Shown here one piece after another: positions 10,225-22,590 of a DNA stretch of 64,000 bases; position 1 is the stretch's first letter; every line of letters begins with the position of its first letter. Source of the stretch: Paraphaeosphaeria minitans (lineage: Eukaryota > Ascomycota > Dothideomycetes > Pleosporales > Didymosphaeriaceae). Both the position numbers and the translations under genes were made by a program. Below the pieces are notes generated by a model. That model was not told the DNA's origin. It ran no database searches and was given only the letters and a program-made list of their open reading frames with translations. The stretch is from assembly GCA_015832175.1 (NCBI GenBank), contig WJXW01000010.1, forward strand, positions 682,001-746,000, given 5' to 3'.

Positions 10225-12852
10225 GTGAGTACGTCCATAGCCTTCATTATCCGGAGCTGCGATGCTCTTGATATCAAACTACATCTTCAGTACAACGAGT
10301 CAGTGGAACACAGCTATGAAGACGAAGAAGAAAAGGTTCAGAGCGATTCTGTGGAGAGATTGGATCCTTTCGGCGTGACCATTGTATCGATTAGTGGGAT
10401 GAATTGCGCCACTTGCACATCAAGTGTCGAATCGGCATTGAAAGAGATGCACGGTATCAGCGAAGCTTTAGTCTCTTTACCACTTCAAGAAGCGAGAGTA
10501 TTACATGAGCCGTCAGTGCGACAGAAAGACATAATTGAGGCAATTGAAACCGTGAAATATGACGCCGTTGCCGGGGAAAGAGCTACCGAGCAGAAGATCA
10601 ACACTCTTAGACACACCGAGGAACTGACGACCCTGCGCGAATCCCTCAAAGGGCTGTCTTTGTACTTGGGCGCCATCTTCACTCTCGGCACCCTGCTGGA
10701 TTACTCTGGGTGGCATACAAAGTTAAACTTTGCCCCGATAAGGCTCATACGACCCATTATCCTCTTTGGTCTAACACTTGTCGCTGCTAGCAAACATGGA
10801 CACTGGATCTTCCACAACGCAGCAACTGCAGCAAGATATCTCCGTGTCAAAATGCACACACTAATCACTGCGTCAACAGCAGTGGGCCTGAGCCTAACCT
10901 TTCTGGACATGCTAAGCATGAATGCCAGAACCGATGCGCTATACTTCGACACAATTGTCGGTGTATTGCTGATCGTAACAGTTGGAAGATATTTGAATGT
11001 GCTTTCGAGCCGGGGAGCCACGGATACCTTCGCTGGACTCTACTCGCTTATGGATCAGACATCTAACGTGAACATGGCGAAGCTTAACGTGAGTCTCACC
11101 TAGTACGTCCCGGAAGGATGTTCGCTAATTCTAGCCCTAGAAGCGTGTCTCTGCTTCTATGGTTCGACCAGGTGATGAGATAATCATTAGTGCGTTCAAC
11201 ATCGCGCCTTGCGATTGTTACGTAGTCTCCGGTAAATCGCATGTCAATGAAGCAGTGATCACTGGCGAGTCCCTGCCAAAATCTAAAGAAGAGGGCGACT
11301 TGCTCCTTGCAGGTTCACGAAACGGCCCGGCACAACTTCGCGCGCGCGTAACTCAGGATCCCAAGGACTCATTCCTTACACAACTCGTCCGTAGCGTTGA
11401 AATTCACTGCCAGCGAAAGTTTCTGTACAGCATCGAATCGATGTCATCACGCAGTACTTCGTAAGCGGCATCTTCGCCATAGCGATCCCTACAGCGGTTT
11501 ACAACTTTGCGACCACTTTTCGAGCTGAAGACAGTTACATCGACGCATCAGACGCAGCCGGTCGGAAGTTGATGACTATCCTCGCCGCTGCCTGTCCCTG
11601 CGCGTTGGGTCTAGCATCCCCATGTGCAGTGATGGTTGGTATAGGTGGGTGGCCTAGAGATCCAGCACTATCATGAACCCCTAGCGATTGACACTTCCAA
11701 AGATGTATCGTGGCGACGAGTCATTCTCATGCTCGAGGGTGGGGATACCATGGGACGCCTTCAAACAATCACCCACATCGTAAAGGACAAGAATGGCACA
11801 TTGACCAAAGGCACGCACTCTGTCACTGACATGTCCGTAAATAGGACCTGGAAGGGAAAGGAACAATTGTTAGCTACCCTTGTCTGTGCAGCCGAAGAGC
11901 GCGGGATGTCTGCCCATCCACTTGCCTTAGCTATCTTCAGGTGATTCCTACCAATGTCTGGGGATATATGGAGCACGTTTCAAGACGTTGACGGCGTGCT
12001 TAAACTACTGGATAACGCTGGACGGGGCGTCAAGTGCGAGATTGATCCCGGCGACGGACTATGGAGAACTGTTAGCGTGGGCAACCTCGCATGGATGAAG
12101 GAAAACAATGTGAAGGGCGTTGACCTGCTCCCTTGGGAGTTCGACAGAGAAGGCTCAGTCGTATTCGTTGGAAAGACATAGCTGCCAGCATTGTCTTACA
12201 GGATGTAGTACGGCCCGACGCGAAGGCTACGATCGACGACTTGAAAGCACAGGGCCTTACGATCACAATGCTCATGGGTGACCAGCCCGCGGAAGCATGT
12301 CGTATCTCGAACGAGCTAAGAATACCCGTTATGGGCTCTGCAGCCACACCAGATGTGAAGGTCAAGCACATTAAGTCGATCCAAGAAAAAGGTGGCAAAG
12401 TGTTGATGGTGAGTCGGTGCGCAAGAAATACTAGCCTTTGCGGTACTGACCAGTAGCAGATTGGTGACGGAATGAATGATGGACCAAGCCTCGCAACCGC
12501 GGATGTGGGAGTCATGATCTCGAACGGTCGCAAGTGCTTGACATCGGGAGTAAGTGTATTACTTCTTCAACCACAGCTCGATTCCATCTTGACCCTACTC
12601 GACATCTCAGGAAAGAAAATGAAGCAGGTATCGACTAACATAAGCTGGGTCCTTGCCTGCAATGCAATAGCGGTCGCACTTGCCGTGGGTTTGGGTTCAT
12701 CTTTGGGGATCTCGATAACACCACCGATAGCGGCTGGCATGATGTCGATATCTTCGTTGTTCATTACAGTCCAGGGTCTGCTATTGAGAGGAAGGTTGGG
12801 TTTGAGTGTAAGCGAGAAGGCACTGGTAGATGACCGCATCGCATCGCGTTGA
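10225..12852 (+). pseudogene. P1B-type heavy-metal (copper-like) ATPase, decayed
   Basis: The order of P1B ATPase landmarks is preserved: a metal-binding HMA site (GMNCATC, about 10398), membrane segments, the actuator loop TGES (about 11263), the ion-path motif CPC in ACPCALGLASP (about 11595), the phosphorylation site (about 11788), the ATP-domain motif (about 12279), and the hinge GDGMNDGPSLA (about 12464), then two C-terminal helices. Two introns still look usable (after 11089 and after 12408). Frameshifts are needed near 11405, between 11640 and 11700, near 11945 and near 12165. Two key motifs are changed: DKTGT reads DKNGT, and TGD reads MGD. Such pumps export Cu(I) or Ag(I) or load secretory enzymes; this copy cannot work. 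Confidence 0.82.
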
Positions 12853-13516
12853 GGTTGCGATGGGATTGACTGGGTATTACCGAACAGTGCCTGGTGCAAG
12901 TGTAAGTGTTCTTGTCCGCAAGACCCCTATACTTTTGGTGGAAACATGTCTCTCTTACATACGTTTTTTTATCGCCCCAAGGCCTTTTATCATCCTACAC
13001 ATATTTTCGTAAACATATCTCTCTATACGTCCAATCCCACCTCGCAAAGATCGTTGACGAACCACATCTCCAGCAATATACCAAGGTACATGGAAATGGT
13101 ATCTCCTCATTTGCTCTCGTGGCGGTCTTTTGAATTGTTCAGCACCCCAAAACAATTAGGAAGAGCAATCGCTCATCGGACCGTACCCGGGCCGCGGGCT
13201 GAAAACAGCGGAGGATCGCCTGCTCCCGCGGAGTGAGTCGAGTAATGATGGATGACTAGTTCACAAAGACATATCATTGGCCACATAATGGCGCTAAAAC
13301 TAGCTTCCTCGGTTCTGCACAATGTGCAGAGCTGTGACCGGAATAGGTATAGCCTGGTTCCATCAAACATACGCCTGGTTCTCTTAGCTCGTCATGCAGC
13401 ATCCGCCTCTGTAGTCTATCGAGCAAAAGTCGACACACTCCACGCTGCGAAATTGCTCCTCACTGACCTTTCCACAACCTTCATTCACCCCGGGCGACCC
13501 TCAACCACTCTTCGCC
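12853..13516. other. Intergenic region, no gene seen
   Basis: It lies between the ATPase relic and the PQ-loop gene. The overlapping short ORFs show no family features. The last 300 bases should contain the PQ-loop gene promoter; I see no clear TATA box. Confidence 0.5.
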
Positions 13517-14448
13517 ATGGCGCCTCAAGAGTCTATCCCGGTCGCTGCCAACATCTTGGGTACCATTGGAACCGTGTGCTGGTGTGTGCAGCTGGTACCA
13601 CAGATCCTTCACAACTACCGGACGAAAAGCACAGAGGGGTTGCCAGCCTCTATGATGCTTCTATGGACTGTTTCTGGGGTACCTTTCGGTGCATATGCTA
13701 TTGCACAAAACTTCAACATACCTCTAATGGTGCAACCGCAATGCTTTTGCTGCCTTTGCGGTGTAAGTTGGGCACAGTGTCTTATTTATGGCCGGTACGT
13801 CATAGTAGCAGTGATATCCCGAGGACCGCAGCCGTTGACGAATAATCTAGGAATTGGAGAACATGGACGACGACATTGCTCCTCCTGGGTCTCTTCGTGA
13901 TCTTTGCTGGAGTAGAGCTGGGCCTCGTGTATGCGATTCGACCACCGTATGAACGTGGCGTTGACTGGCCCGTCTTGCTTATAGGCGTCATATCATTCAC
14001 CCTCTTGATTGGAGCGTATTGTGCGATCCCATTTGAGCTTCTGAAACGTCGTGGCCGTGTGATAGGGATCGACTTTATCTTCCTGACAGTTGACTGGTGC
14101 GGCGCATTCTTCAGCCTGATGAGTTTGGTCGCGCAATCGGAGTTCGATGCACTGTTTGGCACGATGTACGCGCTTTGCTGCGCGATTGAGATGAGCATGA
14201 TGCTGAGCCACCTCGTCTGGAGAGTGCGGACGAGAGGAATCAGAAAGAGGGCAAATGCGGAAGGAAAAACGTTCGATGAAAGTGCGGAGGGGATAGCATG
14301 GCAGGCCAAGGGAATCGACCTAGAAGCGAAGTTCTGGAAGATGGTGGGGCGGGAAGACAAAGCCAAAAAAGAGGAAGAACATATGGAAGCCGTAATCGAA
14401 GAAGAAGTAATGGCGGGCAAGAACACCATACCGATTGGTGTGGTATGA
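13517..14448 (+). CDS. PQ-loop repeat membrane protein
   Basis: Exons 13517-13794 and 13851-14448 join in frame (intron GTACGT...TCTAG) to give about 291 aa. The first PQ-loop is clear: a hydrophobic helix ending VQLVPQILHNYRTKSTEGL with the Pro-Gln pair at residues 28-29. In the second repeat the pair is degenerate (PFELLKRRG). About six to seven hydrophobic segments are followed by a charged, Lys/Glu-rich cytosolic tail. PQ-loop proteins (SWEET, cystinosin and Ypq relatives) move small molecules such as cystine or cationic amino acids, often across vacuolar membranes; the substrate here is unknown. It is intact within the graveyard of decayed genes. Confidence 0.8.
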
Positions 14449-14464
14449 TAGTAAAATTATACGG

Positions 14465-15354
14465 CTACACAGTTCGACCTCCGTCTACCTCAAGATTTAT
14501 TCCGGTGATAAACTGGGCTTCATCGCTAGCCAAGAAGAGCGCTGCGCTCGCGAAGTCTGTTGCTTCGCACAGTCGACCAAGAGGGACGTTGTTGATGAAT
14601 TTGCCTCTGTTCTCGGGCGTGTCAGGCATACCGAGAAGGTTTCAAATCTGGCGTGTTTCAGCGCATGAACATGGGAATATTGATCTCCAATCTTTCACTT
14701 GGAGCCCAGTTCCTCCCAGCAGCGGGCACAGAGAATTCACTCTGATCCCATGAGACCCCCACTCGGCAGCTAGACCTTTCGTCACATTCCATATCGCACC
14801 TTTAATGGCATTGTACCACACCAGTCCTGGTCTCGGCCTCGTCGCGCCGACGCTGGCTATATTCGACATCACGCCGACAGTGCCATTCGTCAGTGCGCGC
14901 TGGAGAAATGTCTAGCTCCCGGAGAAGACACCTTTGCCGTTCACGTCAAAGCACTTCTCCAATTTCTTTCAGGTTAATCTCGTTTGTGGGCTTGTTCTTG
15001 TATGAGGTACCGGCATTGTTGACTAGGAGGGAGACGGGGCCGTAGCGCGATTCGGAAGTCTTGAAGAGCGACTCCCAGTCGGACTCTGAGGTGACGTTTG
15101 TCTTCTGGAACGAGAGAGATTAGGGTTGGGTAGAGGCAATGCGCTGGCTCCCCTCCTCGTTGATATCTGCTATAACTACTTTGGCGCCTTTTTGGGCGAA
15201 ACGCATTGCTGTGCCTGCTCCATAACCTGACCCACCGCCTGTTAGACATCAGCAACAGCTAGGGAATAAGAAGCACACAGATGCCATGGAGAATAGATAA
15301 ATCTCCTGTGACGATTGCGACCTTCCCAGCGAGGCTTGAACCTGCTTTGAGCAT
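14465..15354 (-). pseudogene. Short-chain dehydrogenase/reductase (SDR) relic
   Basis: The minus strand holds an almost complete SDR: an ATG at 15354 with SSLAGKVAIVT, an interrupted glycine motif GGGSGYGAGTAMRF, a strand VVIADIN, the LLVNNAGTSYKNKP segment, the catalytic-site region VWYNAIKGAIWNVTKGLAAEW, GIRVNSLCPLL, and the C-terminal ITGINLEVDGGRTV with stop at 14465. The catalytic Tyr-x3-Lys is kept. Damage includes a lost GT donor at the first intron (about 15305, where GA stands), a TAA near 15125, an in-frame TAG near 14915 and frameshifts near 14970 and 14690. It would have been a cytosolic NAD(P)-dependent oxidoreductase of a 3-oxoacyl-reductase-like type. Confidence 0.8.
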
Positions 15355-18089
15355 TTCGAAGATGCTGCGCACACAAAGATGTCACCTTCAGACGAAGGGG
15401 ATACAGAGCACGGAACATACAGCTGAGAAGAATTGGATCGTTGGGAGCACGAGACGCGTGGGAACCGGGCCGGTCTAACCCGGCTATCCGCCAAATGAGG
15501 TTATGCTGATGCTGGATACAGTATACTAGCGCCGGGTAGGCACCAGCTCCAAGCTCCCGATCCCAGGTGAGATATCTGAAGCTCTTCACTCGTAAAGCTT
15601 GGGTTTATTTGTAAAACAGATACAGCAGTAGGGGTCCGTTGCATATTCTCTCTCGTACCAGCTTGTCGGACTGGCTTGTTTTCGAAGTTTCAAGCAGAAT
15701 GTTTTACGATTCCTACAACCTATTCACTCTTCATTCACCAAGACGCGAAGTTTATCAGCAGTGTCTAGACGGAAGTACGTATACTAGGCCTTAATTGGCT
15801 GAACACTACCTAAGCCCACTCTATACTAGTACTGTGTAGTCTTGGTAGCAACCATATTCTAGATCGCATGTCACACGAAATGCAATTTCCAACGGAGAAA
15901 CGTAGCTAGGCATGGTGAGATAAACAGTAGCCAGGTCAAAGATGAACGAAAAAGGCCTTTAAAACCTGTCCCTGCACATGCGCCTCTCTTACTTCATGTC
16001 TTAATAAATTTTCACATACAGAGTCGTCTTTTCGAAACATCGCGCCGATCTCAGTGAATATTTCAGGTATGGTTGCTCTGGTAAACCTTTGCGCCCCTCG
16101 CGAACTACGAAGCTACTATCCATACGTCGGAAAAGCATGGCAAAGGACGACGCGTGTCTCTTCCGACCCTGTTTCAATCATTCGGATCGGAGTCACGTAC
16201 CTAGGTACGCGGCGCCGCTGCTTGGCATCGATTACACCGCAAACGGTCCAAATCTAATACCCCGGGTGCACATGTGTCTACTCGTTCATAATATATATCT
16301 CGTATCGTATTGTTCGTGATAAACTTCTGGATTGTTTGTTGGGGAAATTCTCCCTCGGGATTAGGAAGCGGTTGGATATGCTGTCAAGAGGAATGGTCAT
16401 AGCATCATTCGACTTCGACTCCAGCTGCATCCCTTTGATGGCGAAGCATTTTTTCTCATGATACCACGCTTGGAAAATCACTGACATACCCGAGTTCTGA
16501 CTCGCAAATTCCAGGTACTACTTTAACTTGACTTTGCGGGAGTTGTAAGTCAGCTAATGGCGAATATTAGGTAAGAATCCTTCTTTGGATTTTCTGTAGC
16601 CGAATTAACTTTATCCTTCAAGACCAAAGGAAGAATAACTTGTTTTGCATTGGAATGATTGTACTGGTCAGCCTAGTTAACAGCTGCGTCGGCATTATTT
16701 GGATTCCTGAACTCCTAGATATTAGTGACGATGTGTTGTATCCGTGGCGGTAATGATGCCTTACTGATCATGCTAGTTCGATTCGAATCAATTTCATATA
16801 GTACTATACTGAGAAAGTGGTGTTTTTCCTCCTTGATGTTACCTTGAAGCTTTATTTCGTGCGCGTTGTCAAACGTAATCTTGTTGGCAATAAATTGGAA
16901 ATATACAAACCTCTACTTCCTTTTAACTAGCAGATGATCGTGGTATTCTTGCTAAAGGATCTGCTCATGATCGGGGCTACCAGACTTCCTAATGACTTCG
17001 TGGAGTCACCTCGTATAGCATACATGGTCTCATTTCGAAGCTACTGCATTTTTTGAATAAGAATCATCCTTTCCCAGCTAATAACGGATAGATACGCAAT
17101 GTTACTATCTCTAGACTACTTGGTCAGGCTCAATATTGAGATATCGATGGCAAGCCTGATTAGGAAGATCGTTTTTGGAACTCGATGAGGGGACAACATC
17201 TCTAGTCTCTTCATTCGCAACTCGATCTTTCAATTTTAGAGCTACTACTAATAAAATCGCAACGTGAAGAAGTAGCTTTGCTAAATAGGTATTATCTATG
17301 CGTTCTTTCTAAAGCCTATCGTCTAATAAAGCCGCCAACACGGACAATATCCTTGCACAGGATCGTTCTAAGAGATAGTACTATCTAAGAGGAAGCTTAT
17401 CCATTAACTACTGCGCAAAATACGAAAATACGTAGCTTAGCTTAGTTAGGCCTTGTGCTTAGAGACGCTGAAGCGCGAGCCAGGCTAACTAGAGGTAACA
17501 GCTTTCAGAGCAGCCTTAATGCGACAACTAGAGGCTTCATGCAAGCACACTAGGTCCTTACCTCACCTGAATAGAAAATTCAGTCTATGTGAGAGCGGTG
17601 TACCCACTCATTACACTAGTTTCCAATTGATTGGAATACGAAGTCTGTCACGTGACGAAGCATCGCATGGGTGCGTGAAATCAAGCAGGAGATGGATACA
17701 TAAGGAGAGCTTTCAATGACGAGAGCATGCATATAACTGACACTACTCGAAACCCGCGAGCCGCCATACTGATCCGTCACGGTCCGGTAAACTAGCACTG
17801 CATTGATACCATGAATACGGGGACGCCGCCGGGAGCTTTGTTTACCTACCGACATAGCTTCGCGTTGTTTCTGTTGCAATTAAAACTGAAAATTTCCAGC
17901 GACGCTGAGCTACTGTGAAGCTGTGCTAGGTACTACTCGCTCCCCCTTCAAAAAAACAATTTGAAACAACACTATCACATCTGTGGCTTCATCTTCCCAC
18001 GATACATTGATCGGGGCTCGTGGGTTCTTCTACGATTAAATGACAATGTCTCTGAAGACTATACACTCCATTCACGGATTGCTATTATG
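15355..18089. other. Long gene-free stretch, moderately AT-rich
   Basis: About 2.7 kb with no ORF that looks like a protein and no recognised RNA gene. From about 16500 to 17500 even short ORFs are nearly absent on both strands, in keeping with old, mutated repeat sequence, but I cannot identify any transposon family, terminal repeat or target duplication here. Confidence 0.5.
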
Positions 18090-19763
18090 TATACCTCGCG
18101 CAACGCTCCTCCGCTATCAAGTACGTTTTGTAAGCTCGTCTGCTGCAAGTTTAGCGTGGAGAATCCTGCCACCAGCCAGCCAATCCTAGAAATCGAGGAG
18201 GGTCGCGATGATGACGTTAACTTAGCAGTTGAAACTGCAAGGAAAGCCTTCGAAGGTAGCGAATGGGCGAATCCAAATTAGTGTGGAGAGGCAAGCTGTT
18301 GAAATGGTTGGCGCAGTTGATAGAGAGGGACAAAGAAGACATTGTCGCCCTAGAGATGTTAGATACTGGAAAAGACGCGAAAACAGGGAGCCAGTCTAAA
18401 TTTCCCAGGCAGCGTAGGCACGTTGAAATATTATGCTGGCTGGGCGGATAAAGTTCTAAGAATAACGAGCTTCAACATTCCTGGCACTGTTACATACACA
18501 AGGAAAGAGCTGGTTGGCGTGTGTGGTTAGATTATACCTTAAAAGTGTGTAAGGAAGTCGTACGACTCTAGTCCAAACTAACAGTTTATAGCTTTCCGCT
18601 TCTTATGTTTATCTGGAAAATTTCTCTAGCTATAGCGACCGGAAACACTGTGGTTATCAAGTCTACCGAAGCTACACCCTTAACGGCTTTAGAATGTTGT
18701 AAGCTTAGTAAAGAAGCTGGTTTCCTAGCTGGGGTAATTAATCTGGTATCGGGCTTTAGTAAGACCGTGGAAAACGCGATAGCTAGTCATATAGACTTCG
18801 ATAAAGTAGCATTTACAGGGTCAACAGCCACTGGGCGCACAACCTTAAAGTCTGCAGCTTCATCAAACTTGAAGAAAGTGACACTAGAGCTAGGTGGAAA
18901 AATTCCAGTAAGTCTGAATGTTCTCTTCCGATACAGAGTAATCCTCGGGGAGGAAATTGTTGAGCCTACTGTCATATACGCTCTAGCTGTAAAATATACC
19001 TAACAGGTTTCAGAACATCATCTTTCCCGACGCCGATATTCAGAAGGCAGTAGAGTGGAGCGCATGGGGAGTCAACATGCACTTTGGTCAAACATGCCAC
19101 GCCGGCACCCGCATATACGTTCACGACGACGTCTACGGCGAATTTGTAGCCGCATACACCAAACAAATGGCCTCACTGAAAGTCGGCGACAACTTCGACG
19201 AAAGTGTGGACCAGGGACCGCAGAACAGCAAGATGCAGTATGAAAAGATTTTGGGATACATTGAAAGCTAGAAACAGGATAGCGCTACTATAAGTCTTAG
19301 TAGTAAGGTTGCAGAGGTAGAAGGCGGCGATGGGAAAGGATACTACATCCAGCCGACCATATTCACCAACGTAAAGCCCGACATGGAGGTGACTGACTCT
19401 GCCCCTCTTGACTGGATGAATGTTGCTCAAGATCTTTAGATCATGCGCGAAGACATCTTCGGACCCGTGGTCTGTATCGCAAAGTTCAAGACCGAAGAAG
19501 AAGTTCTTCGTGATGCCAACGATACGACCTACGGCCTCGCTGCCGCCGTTCACACCACGGACTACGAACGTGTCCTCCGCATCACTAACGGAGTAAAAGC
19601 TGGCACAATATGGATGAACATGTACAACTTTGTGCATTGGAGTATCCCATTTGGTGGTTACAAGCAGAGTGGCATTGGGCGCGAATGCGGTGAAGCAGCG
19701 CTGGAGAAATACACCGAGACCAAGGCAGTGTATTACAACATGGCAATACCGGCTCCTAAATAA
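18090..19763 (+). pseudogene. Aldehyde dehydrogenase, full-length but broken
   Basis: Segments in order cover a whole fungal ALDH: FSVENPATSQPILEIEEG (18155), ERDKEDIVALEMLDTGKD, a short piece around LKYYAGWADK read in another frame, [21 protein letters not shown] (18630), the nucleotide-binding [15 protein letters not shown] (with I for S in GGKSP, about 18895), the catalytic-cysteine region NMHFGQTCHAGTRIYVHDDV (19070), EIFGPVV-like EDIFGPVVCIAKF (19447) and the C-terminal FGGYKQSGIGRECGEAALEKYTETKA. Stops or frame changes occur near 18280, 18400-18450, 18530-18600, 18905-19015 and at 19269; an intron near 19388-19440 still looks usable. It is unrelated in position to the other ALDH-like remnant at 7.4 kb. 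No functional enzyme can be made. Confidence 0.85.
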
Positions 19764-20572
19764 AGGGGGATACAGCGTGGGAGTTTGCGACATTGTAGTG
19801 TAGCGTAAGTTGTGCCATGCGTCACCGAAGGGCTGGGCAGTTCACATTAAGGTTTTGTTCAGATACATTGATGATATACATGACCGACATAAACCCCTAA
19901 CGCAAAGGTCCCGTTTTCAAGCTACGATTTCGGTAACCCTCATGCCTGGTATATGCTAAAGTATCTCAGGACATCATGCAGTAAAGCTTGAACCGTGTAC
20001 GTTGTGCAAATAAAAAGGAATGATACTTCCCAGCATTCCCCACCTCAGACTCGTATTTTGTGCCAATTTGGCCATGCGCATTTGCAAGCTGAACCGCTAG
20101 CTGGGCTGCCTTGCCGAAGTCTGATTCCGGATGTAGGCTTAGTAACTACATTCTTTCCAACTAAGGCAATCACCATCTTGTTAAGCCTTTCGACAGATTT
20201 GGTTTCTTATATTGGCACAACAACGGGCACCCACAAAGGGCCGAGCATCAGGTAAATGGTTTGCCTTGAAATCTTGATGCGGAAGTGTAGCCTATTGTCT
20301 CCGAGTGCTTAAAATTGCCTTTCTCGGCGATCTTTGGTCTGCAGAAAACTGGAGTTGCGCCCCACCATTGCGAGGAACCATGATTTCAATCGTCGCAGAT
20401 CGGCAAGACATCTCAACGACATTCGTGGAGACACACAGTCCATACCCCTCCCATAGAGCTTGTGGCCCGCTAGTCAAGGGCGAAATTACAGCTTGATGCA
20501 AGAAAATCCTCGCTGCCTGCCCATGGTTTACAATGGCATACATAGGCCGTCCCATGTGCTTGCGGTTGAAGC
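19764..20572. other. Intergenic region, no gene seen
   Basis: About 0.8 kb between the ALDH relic and the secreted DUF1593 protein. A 141-codon minus-strand reading (20292-20717) overlaps the start of the next gene and has no family features. The right half should be the promoter of the gene at 20573. Confidence 0.5.
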
Positions 20573-22206
20573 ATGAATGCAACGATGTTAGGGCTTTCCA
20601 CCATGTTGCCACAGGTGCTTCTTTCCTTCGCCGGGCTTGCATCACTAGAGGTGGGAGCTGCTGGCCTAGCGGACCGCCAATGTGAAATTGCCCGCTACGA
20701 AAACAAACATAGGGCATTCGTGCTCACAGACATGTCCAATGAGCCCGACGACCAGATGAGCCTGGTGAGGCTCCTGACATACTCGAACGAGGTTGATATT
20801 CGAGGCATTGGCGTGGTGACAAGTAAGCAAAATTTTTATACATCATAGCACGTTCTCTTCTTCATGTCTCACGTCTGACGACATCGCTTCGCTCATTCCC
20901 TCCGTATTACGTTGACTTGGTGCCAATCGGAAATAGGCGTATGGAAGAATTCCTCAATTGACGACGAAACCGTACGGCTTGTCATTAACGCGTACGGAAA
21001 TGTGACCGAGTCCTTGAACGCCAACTCACCTAGAAACGCACCCTACCCCCAAGCATCTGACCTCCTCTCAAAAGTGCACGTCGGACACCCCGTATACGGT
21101 CTTGCCTCTCTTCAACTCAACACAAGCGATGCCGCCCACGCCCTCATCAAAGCCGGAGATGATGCATCGCCTACCTCGCCCCTTTACGTCCAATGCTGGG
21201 GCGGCGCCGCCGTCCTCGCCGAAGCCCTCCACCTCGTCTCCTCAATCCGCTCCGCAAACGCCACCACCTCCTTCGTATCCAAGCTCCGCGTCTACTCCAT
21301 CTCGGACCAAGACGACGCCGGCCCTTGGATCCGGCAGCACTTCCCCACCCTTTCCTACATCGTCTCCCTCCATGCCTTCAACGAGTACAGTCGCGCAACC
21401 TGGAACGGCATCTCGGGGGAACTCTTCCGCTTCTTCGACATCGGCGGCCCCGATTCCTCCCTCATCACCAACGACTGGCTGCAGTCACACATCCGGCTCG
21501 GGCCCCTTGGCGCGCACTACCCACGCTTCGACTTCATCATGGAGGGCGACACGCCGGCTTTCTTCCCGCTGATCCGGAATGGCCTGGGAGATCCGGAGCA
21601 CCCCGAGTGGGGCAACTGGGGCGGCCGGTGGAAGGCGCTGGATGCTAGCGGCAAGGTAAATGTGTTTACCGATGCGACGGACTGGGTCGTTGGCGTGAAT
21701 GGCCAGACTTATTTGACGAGCCATGGCACGATTTGGAGGTGGAGGAGGGAGTATCAGTTCGATTTTGCGGCACGGATGCAGTGGACGCTTGGCAAAGCCT
21801 ACGAAGAGACGAACCACGCCCCGGTGGCGATTGTGAATGGGTCATGTGGGCCGAAGGTGCTGGAGATGACGTACAAGATGAACGAGACAGTTGTGCTGGA
21901 TGCATCAGCGAGCTGGGATCCGGATGGAGACGAGCTGAAGTTCAAGTGGTTCCATTATTTGGATGTTACCGAGAGGGTGGAGGGGGCATCGCCGCTTCCG
22001 TCGAAGTTTGTCAAAATTGAAGATGTGGGTGGGAATTGGGGCGTGGTCGCGGTTACGCCCTTGTATAACCATGTAAGTCCTGATCTATACTCCGTGTTGG
22101 GCGATGCTAATTTCACTAGACTATCCATATTATCCTGCAGCTAGAAGATGATCGCGACATGGAAATTACTACGTACAGACGCGTTATCTTGTACCCGACG
22201 GCATAG
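20573..22206 (+). CDS. Secreted nucleoside-hydrolase-like protein (DUF1593 / Sde182 type)
   Basis: Exons 20573-20822, 20937-22072 and 22141-22206 join in frame to about 483 aa. A hydrophobic N-terminus (MLPQVLLSFAGLASLEVGAAG) is a likely signal peptide. The domain start HRAFVLTDMSNEPDDQMSLVRLL carries the acidic Asp pair typical of the nucleoside-hydrolase-like fold of PF07632. WGGAAVLAEAL, ISDQDDAGPWIRQHFPTLSYI and WGNWGGRW are also typical. The C-terminal part (VVLDASASWDPDGDELKFKWFHY) is the Ig-like Sde182 C-terminal domain. Relatives are called cellulose-binding or carbohydrate-related, but the reaction is not established. It is probably extracellular. The small last exon is my inference from a clean GTAAGT...CTGCAG intron and a family-like end. 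Confidence 0.86.
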
Positions 22207-22590
22207 TTCAAATTGTATTAGGGTTCTGATAGCCGAGGAGTTTCTAGCTGCATTTATATGACACAATGAGCTTCCAATCTTTACCTATGATTATATATGC
22301 GATATATCTATCTCGCGATTACCCTGTGACTATCTCATTTACTGAGAAACTTTTATAATCTCGACTTGGTGCCTTACAGAAACGTAAAATACGTTTCTGC
22401 ACAGTATTCACATTTCTTCGCATGCATTAAACGTAATAGTGAAAATGGAAGAATAACAAAATATCTATATTTGTAACTAATTGGCCGCCATCAGATGACG
22501 GTCCACCAAACAGTTCAAATGGGAAGAAAAAGGATTAGGAGACCGTACATCATCTCATGGGCCAGCCCTATGTTAGATTCTGCTCATAGA
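22207..22590. other. Convergent intergenic spacer
   Basis: An AT-rich spacer between two convergent genes; it should hold both 3' UTRs and polyadenylation signals. No ORF of interest. Confidence 0.5.

Noticed and set aside
15355..18089. Possible DNA transposon in the gene-free stretch
   Set aside because: No terminal inverted repeats, target duplication or transposase-like pieces could be recognised.
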